Positions 5,936 through 11,980 of a DNA stretch of 23,198 nucleotides are shown piece after piece (positions within the stretch are counted from its first letter, which is position 1; every line of letters begins with the position of its first letter). Source of the stretch: a virus; IMG/VR virus record IMGVR_UViG_3300010150_000185, positions 1 through 23,198 of that record; one strand, written 5' to 3'. Under the pieces are notes generated by a model. That model saw only the letters and a list, made by a program, of their open reading frames with translations. It did not search any database and was not told where the DNA came from. Position numbers and translations under genes: made by a program.

Positions 5936-6131
5936 ATTCCTCGCGCATGAACTCGGATACTTTCATATCCAAAGCCTCGCAAGCCCTAACCACAGTTGTC
6001 AGCTTCAGGTCATCCTGCATCCGCCACCTGTGAATCTGTTGAGGCGCTTTCTCCAAACGCCTCGCCAACTCAGCAGAAGTTATCCCCCTGCTCTCTTGTG
6101 CTTCTTTAAGAAGCGTACCTGCATTAATCAA
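5934..6131 (-). CDS. Cro/XRE-type HTH regulator
   Basis: A 65-residue single-domain helix-turn-helix protein. Residues 5-60 follow the five-helix XRE pattern: LLKEAQESRGI, TSAELARRLEK (helix 2), APQQIHRWRM (recognition helix), LTTVVRACEALDMKVSEFM. Proteins this small act as dimeric repressors at phage operators. The start is probably TTG at 6131, overlapping the upstream stop as TTGA, with AGAGGA 9 bases before it; no in-frame ATG exists nearby. It sits inside the replication operon, so it may tune early expression late in infection. The inverted repeat at P1 is a candidate target, but nothing in the sequence links them. Confidence 0.8.
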   Translation of the reverse strand: MINAGTLLKEAQESRGITSAELARRLEKAPQQIHRWRMQDDLKLTTVVRACEALDMKVSEFMREE

Positions 6132-6388
6132 AACGGAATGTCCTCTTCATCAGTTGCCAATTTCTGTTGCGCCTGCGGCTTAGGGGAGTCGCCTTTTGAG
6201 TACGGCTCCTGAATCTCTAGGCCAAGATACTTCTTTCCATTCTTGTCCTCATTGAGCCACGCTGACACCTCAAGTTGCTGTCCCTCCCAGCAGAAGCCAC
6301 CCCGATAGTCAGGGTGCTTATCCTGCTCCTTATACTGGTTACGATGCAGAGCGCCTTTACTTTCTTTGTGCTGGTAATCATTTGCCAC
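6128..6388 (-). CDS. Small ssDNA-binding-like protein with SSB-type C-terminal tip
   Basis: I use the GTG at 6388: AAAGGAG stands 7 bases upstream, while the longer frame to 6547 lies inside the neighbouring gene. The 86-residue product has a charged N-terminus, then a compact core (HPDYRGGFCWEGQQLEVSAW, NGKKYLGLEIQ) that reads as a small beta/OB-like fold, a polar Q/P-rich linker, and the ending DEEDIPF. That ending closely resembles the acidic tip of bacterial SSB (DDDIPF), the docking site for many repair and replication proteins. Placement directly after the annealing-protein candidate supports a ssDNA role. The core fold is inferred; the tip is directly visible. Confidence 0.65.
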   Translation of the reverse strand: MANDYQHKESKGALHRNQYKEQDKHPDYRGGFCWEGQQLEVSAWLNEDKNGKKYLGLEIQEPYSKGDSPKPQAQQKLATDEEDIPF

Positions 6389-7031
6389 GGTTGATCTCCT
6401 TTCTAGCTTGGTTGCTTTCATTGGTTCTAAAATACTGCCTTTCAGCAGTCGTGAAGATGCCTCCCTTCGTTGTTGCCAATCCAAACAGAAGCACTTTTTC
6501 TTCGTTACTAAACTCCTCATGCAGTTGGTTGGCGTAAGTAATATCATCCTCCTCTATCGCTTTCTTGATCTCTCCAACGGCCCTCCAGTTTTCGCGGACA
6601 AACTCTACATGAGCCATCAGTGCCTTGCCCGCTTTAGTTAAGTCTTCGATTCGCCCAGCCTCAGCCTTAAAGCTATCCGCCTCCTCTTCACTGTAAGCAT
6701 CGCCGTGTATTCCTATTAGCTTCAGAATCACCCGATCCTTTGCCCGCTTCTCAGCCATCGCGCAGAAGTATTTGTTGTGGCTAGTGGCAGATGATGCCTC
6801 GCCAATAGACCACTCGCTAACATCACCTAACCGCCCGGTGACGCACACCGCCACAAAGTCAGGGCCAACCTCTAGCGGCTTAGGCTCATCAAAAGTAATA
6901 CCCAACTCAGTAGCGATGCGCTCTAGTGCCTTATGCTTGATAGCGTAGGTTCCCTGCCTTACCTGCCAGCAGGCGTCTCTGGGGTCTTCACCCACATCAG
7001 TTAACAACTGTTTTAATTTATCGCTAATCAC
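6378..7031 (-). CDS. Conserved phage protein, possible Rad52/ERF-like annealing protein
   Basis: The 217-residue protein starts at GTG 7031 with AAGGAG 6 bases upstream and overlaps the preceding stop (GTGA). Residues 20-120 hold CWQVRQGTYAIKHKALERIA, a beta-rich stretch (FVAVCVTGRL, SEWSIGEAS), NKYFCAMAEKRAKDRVILKLIG (86-107) and YSEEEAD (113-119). The helix AMAEKRAKDRVILKLIG resembles the conserved EKA...DALKRAL helix of the Rad52/ERF/Sak group of single-strand annealing proteins. A charged, helical C-terminal half follows. With an SSB-tip protein next and NinB and NinG relatives downstream, a recombinase role fits, but the resemblance is partial and the protein may be another phage family. 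Confidence 0.5.
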   Translation of the reverse strand: MISDKLKQLLTDVGEDPRDACWQVRQGTYAIKHKALERIATELGITFDEPKPLEVGPDFVAVCVTGRLGDVSEWSIGEASSATSHNKYFCAMAEKRAKDRVILKLIGIHGDAYSEEEADSFKAEAGRIEDLTKAGKALMAHVEFVRENWRAVGEIKKAIEEDDITYANQLHEEFSNEEKVLLFGLATTKGGIFTTAERQYFRTNESNQARKEINRGK

Positions 7032-7414
7032 TGGACGCTCCTTAAATGGCTTACGTTGCCATTAGACTTTTGATCCCAATACTCCTCATCCTTTTGGCGT
7101 TGCTTCAGTCGAGCCAGCTTTGATAACGCTGGGTGACCGACGTAATCACAGATCATTGCCCGCGTCATCTTGTAAAGCCCGCCAGTTTCTTTTTCGTTAA
7201 ACACTTCTTTCACCCACTGGAGGTTGTGAGCTTCATCAATCGGAAGGCTGATGTCATCTAGCCATTCAGGGTCAGTGTTCACAAAGTCGACAACAATCTC
7301 CGCTTTCAGCCATTCAGGCAACTCTCTAAAAATTACAGCCTTAATCGCGCCGTCTTGATGCTCCCAGCCGTCCGCGTTCAAATCCAGCACATCGATTAAA
7401 TCACGCTTGTTCAC
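7028..7414 (-). CDS. Unknown early protein
   Basis: A 128-residue protein starting at GTG 7414, 7 bases after AGGAG, within the end of the preceding gene. It is rich in tryptophan and acidic residues in the first half (DGWEHQDG, ELPEWLKAEIVVDF, DPEWLDD), then has a helix with QWVKEVFNEKETGGLYKMTRAM and a charged tail (RLKQRQKDEEYW). No family recognised. It is coupled to the recombinase-candidate gene by a 4-base overlap. A regulatory or host-interaction role is only a guess from position. Confidence 0.75.
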   Translation of the reverse strand: MNKRDLIDVLDLNADGWEHQDGAIKAVIFRELPEWLKAEIVVDFVNTDPEWLDDISLPIDEAHNLQWVKEVFNEKETGGLYKMTRAMICDYVGHPALSKLARLKQRQKDEEYWDQKSNGNVSHLRSVQ

Positions 7415-7637
7415 TTAACATCTCCTTGGTGAGTATCGATCTCACTCTGCTTAAATGGTCTATCCCAAACTTGCGGCCTGCGGCGACACCGTAATGAAAC
7501 GGCTTCGTGAACGCCTCATCTTTAGTGCTGTTCACGATGTCACGCGACTCATCGACCCCATCGTTCATAACGTCAATGGCAGTAGTCAGAACCGCCAGTG
7601 CCTCTTTGATTGCCTCCCTTCTTGAGTCATACATCAT
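7401..7637 (-). CDS. Unknown small early protein
   Basis: I place the start at ATG 7637, which overlaps the upstream stop (ATGA) and has AGGAG 8 bases before it; an in-frame ATG at 7667 would lie inside the neighbour. The 78-residue product is mostly helical: a first helix (REAIKEALAVLTTAIDVM), an acidic turn, then KPFHYGVAAGRKFGIDHLSRVRSILTKEML. No family recognised. It is part of the five-gene block of unknown genes at the head of the early operon. Confidence 0.7.
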   Translation of the reverse strand: MMYDSRREAIKEALAVLTTAIDVMNDGVDESRDIVNSTKDEAFTKPFHYGVAAGRKFGIDHLSRVRSILTKEMLSEQA

Positions 7638-7828
7638 TTGCTCTTCTCCTCTGGCTGAACCGTCCATACGTTGGCTCGGACATACGCCAGCTTCCGGCAG
7701 GTGTGGCGGGCTAACAGCGCCCGCTCCTCCCTGTCTTCTGTGGAATACATATCGTCGACCAACTGACCGATGTCATTGAGGTTGTCGATAACCTCTTCAT
7801 ACACTTTGCGATGGAACCCCGGCTCCAT
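7634..7828 (-). CDS. Unknown small early protein
   Basis: A 64-residue, helical, acidic-then-basic protein (YEEVIDNLNDIGQLVDDM, EERALLARHTCRKLAYVRANVW). The ATG at 7828 overlaps the upstream stop as TAATG and its stop overlaps the next start as ATGA, which supports it as a real coupled gene. No family recognised and no motif seen. Confidence 0.7.
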   Translation of the reverse strand: MEPGFHRKVYEEVIDNLNDIGQLVDDMYSTEDREERALLARHTCRKLAYVRANVWTVQPEEKSK

Positions 7829-8082
7829 TAAACGACCCTCCGCATATGCTTCGCGTTGACTCTCAGCAGGTGAAACATGAACTCCTTCTGCTTTACCTTA
7901 AAGGGGTAAACATCAGAGGCGTTAAGCTCCTCTAGCTGACGATTGAACTCAGCAAGTAGCTTTTGGTCTACATACGGGCCAAGCGTCTTCGGCTTGCCGT
8001 CTGCTGACTTGGTGTACTTGCGCTTCTTACGGGGTAGCTCCGCAGGAGCAACGATTGGGGTTTTAACAGAAATGTTATCCAT
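7828..8082 (-). CDS. Unknown small basic early protein
   Basis: The start is set at ATG 8082, with AGAGG 9 bases upstream, just after the previous gene ends at 8088. The longer frame to 8205 overlaps that gene and is discarded. The 84-residue product has a disordered-looking N-terminus with a strongly basic cluster (PRKKRKYTK, about residues 18-26), then a helical half (DQKLLAEFNRQLEELNASDVYPFKVKQKEFMFHLLR). The basic cluster could contact nucleic acid. No family recognised. Confidence 0.7.
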   Translation of the reverse strand: MDNISVKTPIVAPAELPRKKRKYTKSADGKPKTLGPYVDQKLLAEFNRQLEELNASDVYPFKVKQKEFMFHLLRVNAKHMRRVV

Positions 8083-8087
8083 GAGTT

Positions 8088-8309
8088 TTATCCTCTTTTT
8101 GATTTGAATGGTGTGAAGTACCGCTCTTGACTGAGAGGCATACGCTTTCGCTCGCCAGTAGCAAACCTGACGTGCATCCACTTGCGTCCGCGCTTCTCTA
8201 TCCATGCGACCACTGAACCGTAGTCACCATGAAACCAGCAGGGCTGAAAGCCCCGATTGATAACCTTGCGATAAGTCCAAAAAAACTTTGGCTTGAGTGT
8301 GCTTGTCAT
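8088..8309 (-). CDS. First gene of the early operon, unknown protein
   Basis: A 73-residue very basic protein rich in aromatics (FFWTYRKVINRGFQPCWFHGDYGSVVAWIEKRGRKW, described here in two parts, residues 9-27 and 28-44) with a beta-strand-like pattern ending in RKRMPLSQERYF. It has its own promoter and the strong TAGGAGGG SD 6 bases before the ATG, so it is probably among the earliest and most strongly made phage proteins. Small basic early proteins of this kind often bind nucleic acid or a host enzyme, but no family is recognised here. Confidence 0.75.
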   Translation of the reverse strand: MTSTLKPKFFWTYRKVINRGFQPCWFHGDYGSVVAWIEKRGRKWMHVRFATGERKRMPLSQERYFTPFKSKRG

Positions 8310-8315
8310 ATTTAT

Positions 8316-8347
8316 CCCTCCTACAGGACAGAGCCATTTATTAGCTC
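8316..8347 (-). promoter_or_regulatory. Leader hairpin plus conserved CCTGTAGGAGGG ribosome-binding site
   Basis: From a predicted start near 8350 the message begins almost at once with GAGC (8347-8344) pairing GCTC (8334-8331), a weak 4-bp stem with a 9-base loop, then three bases and CCTGTAGGAGGG (8327-8316). Start codon at 8309. Same layout as the P1 and P2 leaders. Confidence 0.5.
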
Positions 8348-8356
8348 ATGGGACAA

Positions 8357-8386
8357 ATATTAACACGACTACACTTATGATGTCAA
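8357..8386 (-). promoter_or_regulatory. Sigma70-type promoter P3 for the early operon
   Basis: The -35 box is a perfect TTGACA (8386-8381). The best -10 is TAATAT (8362-8357) at an 18-base spacing. The upstream flank ACAAAAGGG resembles that of P1 and P2. It lies in the 121-base gap between the lysis and early genes and is the only promoter visible for the whole 8309-1312 operon. I see no terminator for the late transcript in this gap. Confidence 0.7.
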
Positions 8387-8430
8387 CCCTTTTGTGTTCT
8401 CGGGTTTTTGTTCGCTTAGATGTTTTGACT

Positions 8431-8790
8431 TCAGTATGACCAGATGGTGGGGCTAGGTAGCTCATCGCACCAGTCGAGATGAATGAACCTGCCTTCGCCT
8501 CTCTGGTTTATACCTATGCGGGGAACGTCATAGTACATCGCTACCTTTAGTAGCTTGTGCGCTTTCTCATGCGACACGGCAAGATCAACTGCCATGCCAA
8601 AGCTATGCGCACCTATGTGTCCTTTGTGCCTTTCGGCGGGGTGATCAAGACAACGGTATCCGCTAGTGACGATCAGCGGCTCTCCGTATGACATTCTTAT
8701 TCTGTTTAACTTGGCGAGTGCGTCAGGGTCAAACTTGTAGACACCGCACCCACACTTACAGCGCAGTTCATCTTCTGAAAAATAATTCAC
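8431..8790 (-). CDS. Endolysin, M15-family peptidoglycan peptidase
   Basis: The 119-residue protein is a single Peptidase_M15_3 domain. The N-terminus has the FSEDELRCKCGCG segment typical of these phage enzymes, then SGYRC (43-47), the zinc motif H62-SFGMAV-D69, and the third ligand in RFIHLDW (H104). It should cut peptide bonds in peptidoglycan (D,D- or L,D-carboxypeptidase/endopeptidase type). It has no signal peptide, so release depends on the adjacent holin. The start is GTG at 8790 overlapping the holin stop (GTGA). It is the last late gene before the early promoter gap. Confidence 0.9.
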   Translation of the reverse strand: MNYFSEDELRCKCGCGVYKFDPDALAKLNRIRMSYGEPLIVTSGYRCLDHPAERHKGHIGAHSFGMAVDLAVSHEKAHKLLKVAMYYDVPRIGINQRGEGRFIHLDWCDELPSPTIWSY

Positions 8791-9188
8791 TGCTGAGTCT
8801 TTCTAACCTGCGTGACAATCTTTTCGCCAGAGCGAGCGACAACATATCCGCCCAGTCCAATTTGCAGTAACGTCCACGCCTCGTCTCTCAGAGGATTGGG
8901 CAACCATCCTAAAGAGTCACCGACTGCCAGCGCCAAAAATGTCAGCATGGTGATCGGACGCCACGTTGCCGTGATCCAATGCTCCGACTTTGCTTCCGCC
9001 TGAACAATCCCGGCCTTGGCCTGTAGCGTATCTGACTCGTAATCAAAGACCCGTTGCATTGCCGCCGCTTGAACGTCAAGCAGGTGACCCTTAGCCTTTA
9101 GTCGCTCTTCGTCAGATGTGTGAAGCTCATCAATTAATTCTGCCGCAGGCTTAAACACCCCGGCGATTAATTCCATGACGCCCATCAT
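8787..9188 (-). CDS. Holin (GTA-type, 3TM family)
   Basis: The 133-residue protein has a charged, alanine-rich helical N-terminal half (residues 15-70) and then the signature SEHWITATWRP (68-78) followed by a hydrophobic segment (79-97) and a second one with LLQIGLGGYVVARSGEK (107-123). This matches the holin family described from gene-transfer agents. It would form lesions in the inner membrane to let the M15 endolysin reach peptidoglycan. Two adjacent ATG codons (9188 and 9185) could start it; both overlap the upstream stop. Its stop overlaps the endolysin GTG, so the lysis pair is coupled. Confidence 0.8.
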   Translation of the reverse strand: MMGVMELIAGVFKPAAELIDELHTSDEERLKAKGHLLDVQAAAMQRVFDYESDTLQAKAGIVQAEAKSEHWITATWRPITMLTFLALAVGDSLGWLPNPLRDEAWTLLQIGLGGYVVARSGEKIVTQVRKTQQ

Positions 9189-9484
9189 TGGCTAATTAGC
9201 TCGCTCGCACGTTTCAGGTCACGCAGGTACGCTGACTTGCAATGCTCTTTCTCTGCCAACTTGAACAACAAATCAATCGTGACCCGCGCTGAGTTCCAGA
9301 CCGGGTTAGCGCGGAGTCGATATGAGCGGCTACTTATTGACTCGTTTGGGTTCATGCCAAACAACAGGGTTACGTTAGCTAATTGGGAAGTTGCATCACC
9401 CACCCGGTAAACATAGCCCTTAAACGACTCGCCAGCCTCAGACATTACCTTCGCCACAACCTCAAAATCTTTTTGCCGATCCAT
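9185..9484 (-). CDS. Small conserved phage protein near lysis genes
   Basis: Start set at ATG 9484, 5 bases after GAGG and right after the previous stop; the longer frame to 9538 overlaps the neighbour. The 99-residue product has the recognisable pattern PNESISSRSYRLR (44-56), then a helix IDLLF and EHCKSAYLRDL (79-89). Short phage proteins with this N-E-S-x-S-x-R-x-Y-R ... H-C-x-x-A-Y pattern are common beside holin and endolysin genes, but I know of no defined function. No membrane segment or signal peptide is visible, so it is not an obvious spanin. Confidence 0.7.
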   Translation of the reverse strand: MDRQKDFEVVAKVMSEAGESFKGYVYRVGDATSQLANVTLLFGMNPNESISSRSYRLRANPVWNSARVTIDLLFKLAEKEHCKSAYLRDLKRASELISQ

Positions 9485-9486
9485 AA

Positions 9487-9768
9487 TTACCTCATCATGT
9501 ACACGGCGATAGAAACAATCGCGGAAATCGCAACCCAAAAAAATCGCTCCGTAGCTTTAACGGTCTGAGCATTTTTATTGATCGTTTCTTTCGCCTTATC
9601 AACGTCAGTCTCAATCAAATCCATCCTGTACTCAAGGCGGTCAACCCGCTTGTTAGATGAATATACTTTTTCTTCTACCCTTGCGATGGCGCTTACCGCC
9701 TCTGTCAGCTTGTCTAACTTTACTTCAAGCCGATCTAACCGCGTCAGGAATACCTCTTCCTGTGCCAT
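9487..9768 (-). CDS. Coiled-coil protein with C-terminal membrane anchor (XhlA-like layout)
   Basis: The 93-residue protein is a long heptad-patterned helix (residues 5-70: LTRLDRLEVKLDKLTEAV, then VDRLEYRMDLIETDVDKAKE) ending in a hydrophobic anchor (FFWVAISAIVSIAVYMM). This layout matches haemolysin XhlA and similar phage membrane proteins that work with holins. A GTG at 9771 directly before the ATG at 9768 could also start it; AAGGGG fits the ATG slightly better. It probably assists lysis, but an i-spanin role cannot be excluded, although the anchor is at the wrong end. Confidence 0.75.
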   Translation of the reverse strand: MAQEEVFLTRLDRLEVKLDKLTEAVSAIARVEEKVYSSNKRVDRLEYRMDLIETDVDKAKETINKNAQTVKATERFFWVAISAIVSIAVYMMR

Positions 9769-9780
9769 CACCGCTACCCC

Positions 9781-10569
9781 TTATGGCGAACAATTTACAG
9801 ATGCAGAGCCATCCGCGTTAGTTGTTACGTCACAGATCACTTGAGGAACATTCTCCATGATCTCAGCGATGGCGGCAGTGTACTCAGCCCATACACCGTC
9901 CAAAAGAGCGTTGTTCCCATTGTCCAGTGACAGCAAAGTTCCAAACCCCACGGTGCTGACATCTGCTATCCCCTCAATTCCAGCCAGACCCATATTTACT
10001 ACACCGTTGATTCCCGCCTCACCCAGCGTAACATTAGAATCAAAGCCAGCCGCACCCAGACTAACCGCACCATCAATACCAGCAGTGCCCAGCGTTACCA
10101 TGCCGTCAACGAATGGCGTGTAGTCGACGTTACCCAAGGCTGAGTAGCCAGCGGATGCCGTGTCCACAAATGCACCGTACAGCGCCTGATTATCTTTAGA
10201 CTCTGCGGCAACTCTAGCAAGTTCTGCTTTGCTGTTATACCGCGCCATCGTTTTAGCTGAGTCAGCCTGCATCCACATCATGCCCAGAGACGTTACGGGC
10301 GATGCCAAGACTGACGCCCACTGAATTGCCTCTGACTGCTGAGGCATCGGCTGGATTGTAGAAGTTTGAGTTAAAGCCAGCGCCATGACAGCCGCACTTG
10401 CGGCTTGACCATCACCGCTAGCGGCGATCTTAGATAGTGCTTCAAACTTAGATTGTGCGGCGGCGGAGTTAGCTTCTGCCGCCCTTTGTACCGCCTCGTA
10501 ATACTGAGTGTTGCTTGATGCGCAACCTGCAACAAGCACCACACATAAAATGCTTAGGATAGCCTTCAT
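9781..10569 (-). CDS. Phage lipoprotein with 11-residue tandem repeats
   Basis: The 262-residue protein begins with a lipoprotein signal peptide: MKAILSILCVVLVAGC, with C16 as the lipidated cysteine. Residues 20-140 are alanine-rich and helical (with WASVLASPVTSLGMMWM in the middle). Residues 155-198 contain at least four tandem copies of an 11-residue unit of the form DGxVxLGxAG(I/F), followed by degenerate copies. The C-terminus has two cysteines (246, 260) that might pair. It should be exported and anchored in a membrane. Its place between capsid and lysis genes suggests a role in lysis (an outer-membrane spanin component) or in superinfection exclusion; neither is shown. ATG follows GGGGG and overlaps the previous stop (ATGA). 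Confidence 0.8.
   Translation of the reverse strand: MKAILSILCVVLVAGCASSNTQYYEAVQRAAEANSAAAQSKFEALSKIAASGDGQAASAAVMALALTQTSTIQPMPQQSEAIQWASVLASPVTSLGMMWMQADSAKTMARYNSKAELARVAAESKDNQALYGAFVDTASAGYSALGNVDYTPFVDGMVTLGTAGIDGAVSLGAAGFDSNVTLGEAGINGVVNMGLAGIEGIADVSTVGFGTLLSLDNGNNALLDGVWAEYTAAIAEIMENVPQVICDVTTNADGSASVNCSP
9977..10108 (-). repeat. 33-bp tandem repeats inside the lipoprotein gene
   Basis: Four in-frame 33-base units (9977-10009, 10010-10042, 10043-10075, 10076-10108), each with CCAGC or a close variant near its left end and CCCAG (CCCAT in the first) in the middle on the plus strand. They encode the 11-residue units. Divergence between copies indicates an old expansion. Confidence 0.75.
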
Positions 10570-10694
10570 TTCTTACCCCCACGCTGTTTTGCTAAGTATG
10601 TTTTGTATGTCCGCATTGCGGCAGTGCGGCTTTTGTACATCGCCCTCCCGCCACCTACTCGGTACTTCCCATTAGGAGCCCTAGAGACTGGCAT
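10566..10694 (-). CDS. 42-residue basic phage protein
   Basis: A short gene that fills an otherwise empty gap. It starts at ATG 10694 (TGATG overlap with the upstream gene stop) and ends with TGA at 10566 overlapping the lipoprotein ATG (ATGA). The product is very basic and reads MPVSRAPNGKYRVGG, then GRAMYKSRTAAMRTYKTYL and a lysine-rich end. The G-x-Y-x-x-G-G...YxSR..A pattern matches a class of tiny phage proteins found near capsid and lysis genes. The double stop/start overlap is the main evidence that it is translated. Function unknown. Confidence 0.75.
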   Translation of the reverse strand: MPVSRAPNGKYRVGGGRAMYKSRTAAMRTYKTYLAKQRGGKK

Positions 10695-10981
10695 CAGATT
10701 TTGCCCTCGACAATCCTCAACTTTTTAAAGTCAGGATCATTCAGTTTTTTTAGGATTAGCTTCTTGCGACCTTCTGCATCATCCCAAGAGATTCCTTCTT
10801 CTTTCATCCATTGGGACAAAACGTGCATTGGGATTGAGCCAACACACCAAGAGTCATTTGTCTTTCCAAGACCCTGAGATCGCAGTGCTTGGTTTCTCTC
10901 AAGATACGCGCTGTTATCGTACTCTTTTAAGATCCCAAACTTCGATCCGTCAAGATCAACAAACTTTTCTTTAGTCTTCAT
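10694..10981 (-). CDS. Small unknown protein downstream of the capsid gene
   Basis: A 95-residue charged protein (KFVDLDGSKFGILKEYD, SYLERN-like segment, then WCVGSIPMHVLSQWMKEEG and a lysine-rich C-terminal helix). No family recognised. GAGG lies 6 bases before its ATG. It is the first gene after the capsid terminator, so it should be expressed at a lower level by read-through. Confidence 0.7.
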   Translation of the reverse strand: MKTKEKFVDLDGSKFGILKEYDNSAYLERNQALRSQGLGKTNDSWCVGSIPMHVLSQWMKEEGISWDDAEGRKKLILKKLNDPDFKKLRIVEGKI

Positions 10982-10990
10982 TTTAGCCTC

Positions 10991-11014
10991 AAGAAAAGGG
11001 GGCCGGAGCCCCCT
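10991..11014 (-). terminator. Intrinsic terminator after the major capsid gene
   Basis: On the minus strand AGGGGGC (11014-11008), loop TCCG, GCCCCCT (11003-10997) form a 7-bp G/C-rich stem followed by TTTCTT. It starts 8 bases after the capsid stop codon. Because the lysis genes lie beyond it with no visible promoter, it probably works as a partial terminator. Confidence 0.85.
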
Positions 11015-11021
11015 GTCTTAC

Positions 11022-11969
11022 TTAGGAGGTGGAGCAATCAAACACAGCACCAGACGCAAGCTCATTCTTACAGATAAGCGTCAGTTCCGTGGTCACCTGT
11101 CGGGTGGTTGCATCGCCAGTTTTGGCAAGAGCCACATTCTTGGTGGGTCGCAAAACGCCAACGCACCACATGTCATCCTGCATAACAAACACATCTTTGC
11201 TACGGTTCTCGCGTGAGGGTACAAACTCTACAGTACCCCAAGGAGTAACGTAAACGTCCATGTGCTTGATCACACGCTCATCTTCAGCGCGGATGGTGCT
11301 TCGCTGGTTGTTGTTACCAGTGAAACCCAGTGCCACGTTCATCTGAAACGCTGACAGGTAAACAGAATCTGGCTTGCCGCCTGACTCCCAGATTGACTGC
11401 ATGACGTTATCAAAGCGAGCTTGAGAGAACGCCGCCGCAGTGCCGTCAGTTCGAGCGTCCGTGCCATCGCCAGTAGCGACAGTAGCGTCACTAGCTTCGT
11501 CGATGTTGGTTACGATCCAAGAAGGAGCGCCTGCCAACTCACGGGCCGCACTTGAGCTACCAGCTACACGGGCATTGTTGTCAAACAGTGCCTTTTCAAT
11601 GTCCAGCTTTTGCTCTTTTGCGGTCTTCAAGACTTGATAGGCAACTTCTTTTGCGCGGCCCGCTTTTGCCAGCCCCTCATCAGTATCAGGGATGACTACT
11701 GCGTTCTTGAAAATCTGGGTGTAGTTGCCCAGACGAGTTGTAGCGGTACGGGCATCAGCGGATGTTGCATCGCCTTCGATGTGCGCATTAGTGGTTGAGG
11801 AGCGCAGTGCGTCCGTCTGCCACTCATGCAGAGTGTTAGCGGCTTTTACCTTGCCGCACTTTGAATAGAACGGGGTTTCTTCGGGCGACACATCATAGAT
11901 GACATCTTCCAAATCTTCCCGAATACCAACAGCATCGTAGCTGTCAAACGTGTTAGTGGCCTGTGCCAT
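11022..11969 (-). CDS. Major capsid protein, SU10 (DUF5309) type
   Basis: The 315-residue protein matches the SU10-type major capsid family. The N-terminus MAQATNTFDSYDAVGIREDLEDVIY is followed by the ETPFYSKCGK segment and the HEWQTDAL motif (48-55), and the C-terminal half has the GNNNQRSTIRAEDERVI and YVTPWGTVEFVPSR segments (approximately 216-255). It should adopt the HK97 fold and form the head shell. It follows the scaffold gene by 11 bases and is followed by a strong terminator, both usual for a highly expressed capsid gene. GAGG stands 9 bases before the ATG. Confidence 0.9.
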   Translation of the reverse strand: MAQATNTFDSYDAVGIREDLEDVIYDVSPEETPFYSKCGKVKAANTLHEWQTDALRSSTTNAHIEGDATSADARTATTRLGNYTQIFKNAVVIPDTDEGLAKAGRAKEVAYQVLKTAKEQKLDIEKALFDNNARVAGSSSAARELAGAPSWIVTNIDEASDATVATGDGTDARTDGTAAAFSQARFDNVMQSIWESGGKPDSVYLSAFQMNVALGFTGNNNQRSTIRAEDERVIKHMDVYVTPWGTVEFVPSRENRSKDVFVMQDDMWCVGVLRPTKNVALAKTGDATTRQVTTELTLICKNELASGAVFDCSTS

Positions 11970-11980
11970 GTCTAGTTACC

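Noticed and set aside
8310-8430. Intrinsic terminator for the late operon in the gap before the early promoter
   Set aside because: I found no stem followed by a T-tract on the minus strand; only a weak 4-bp stem belonging to the early leader is present.
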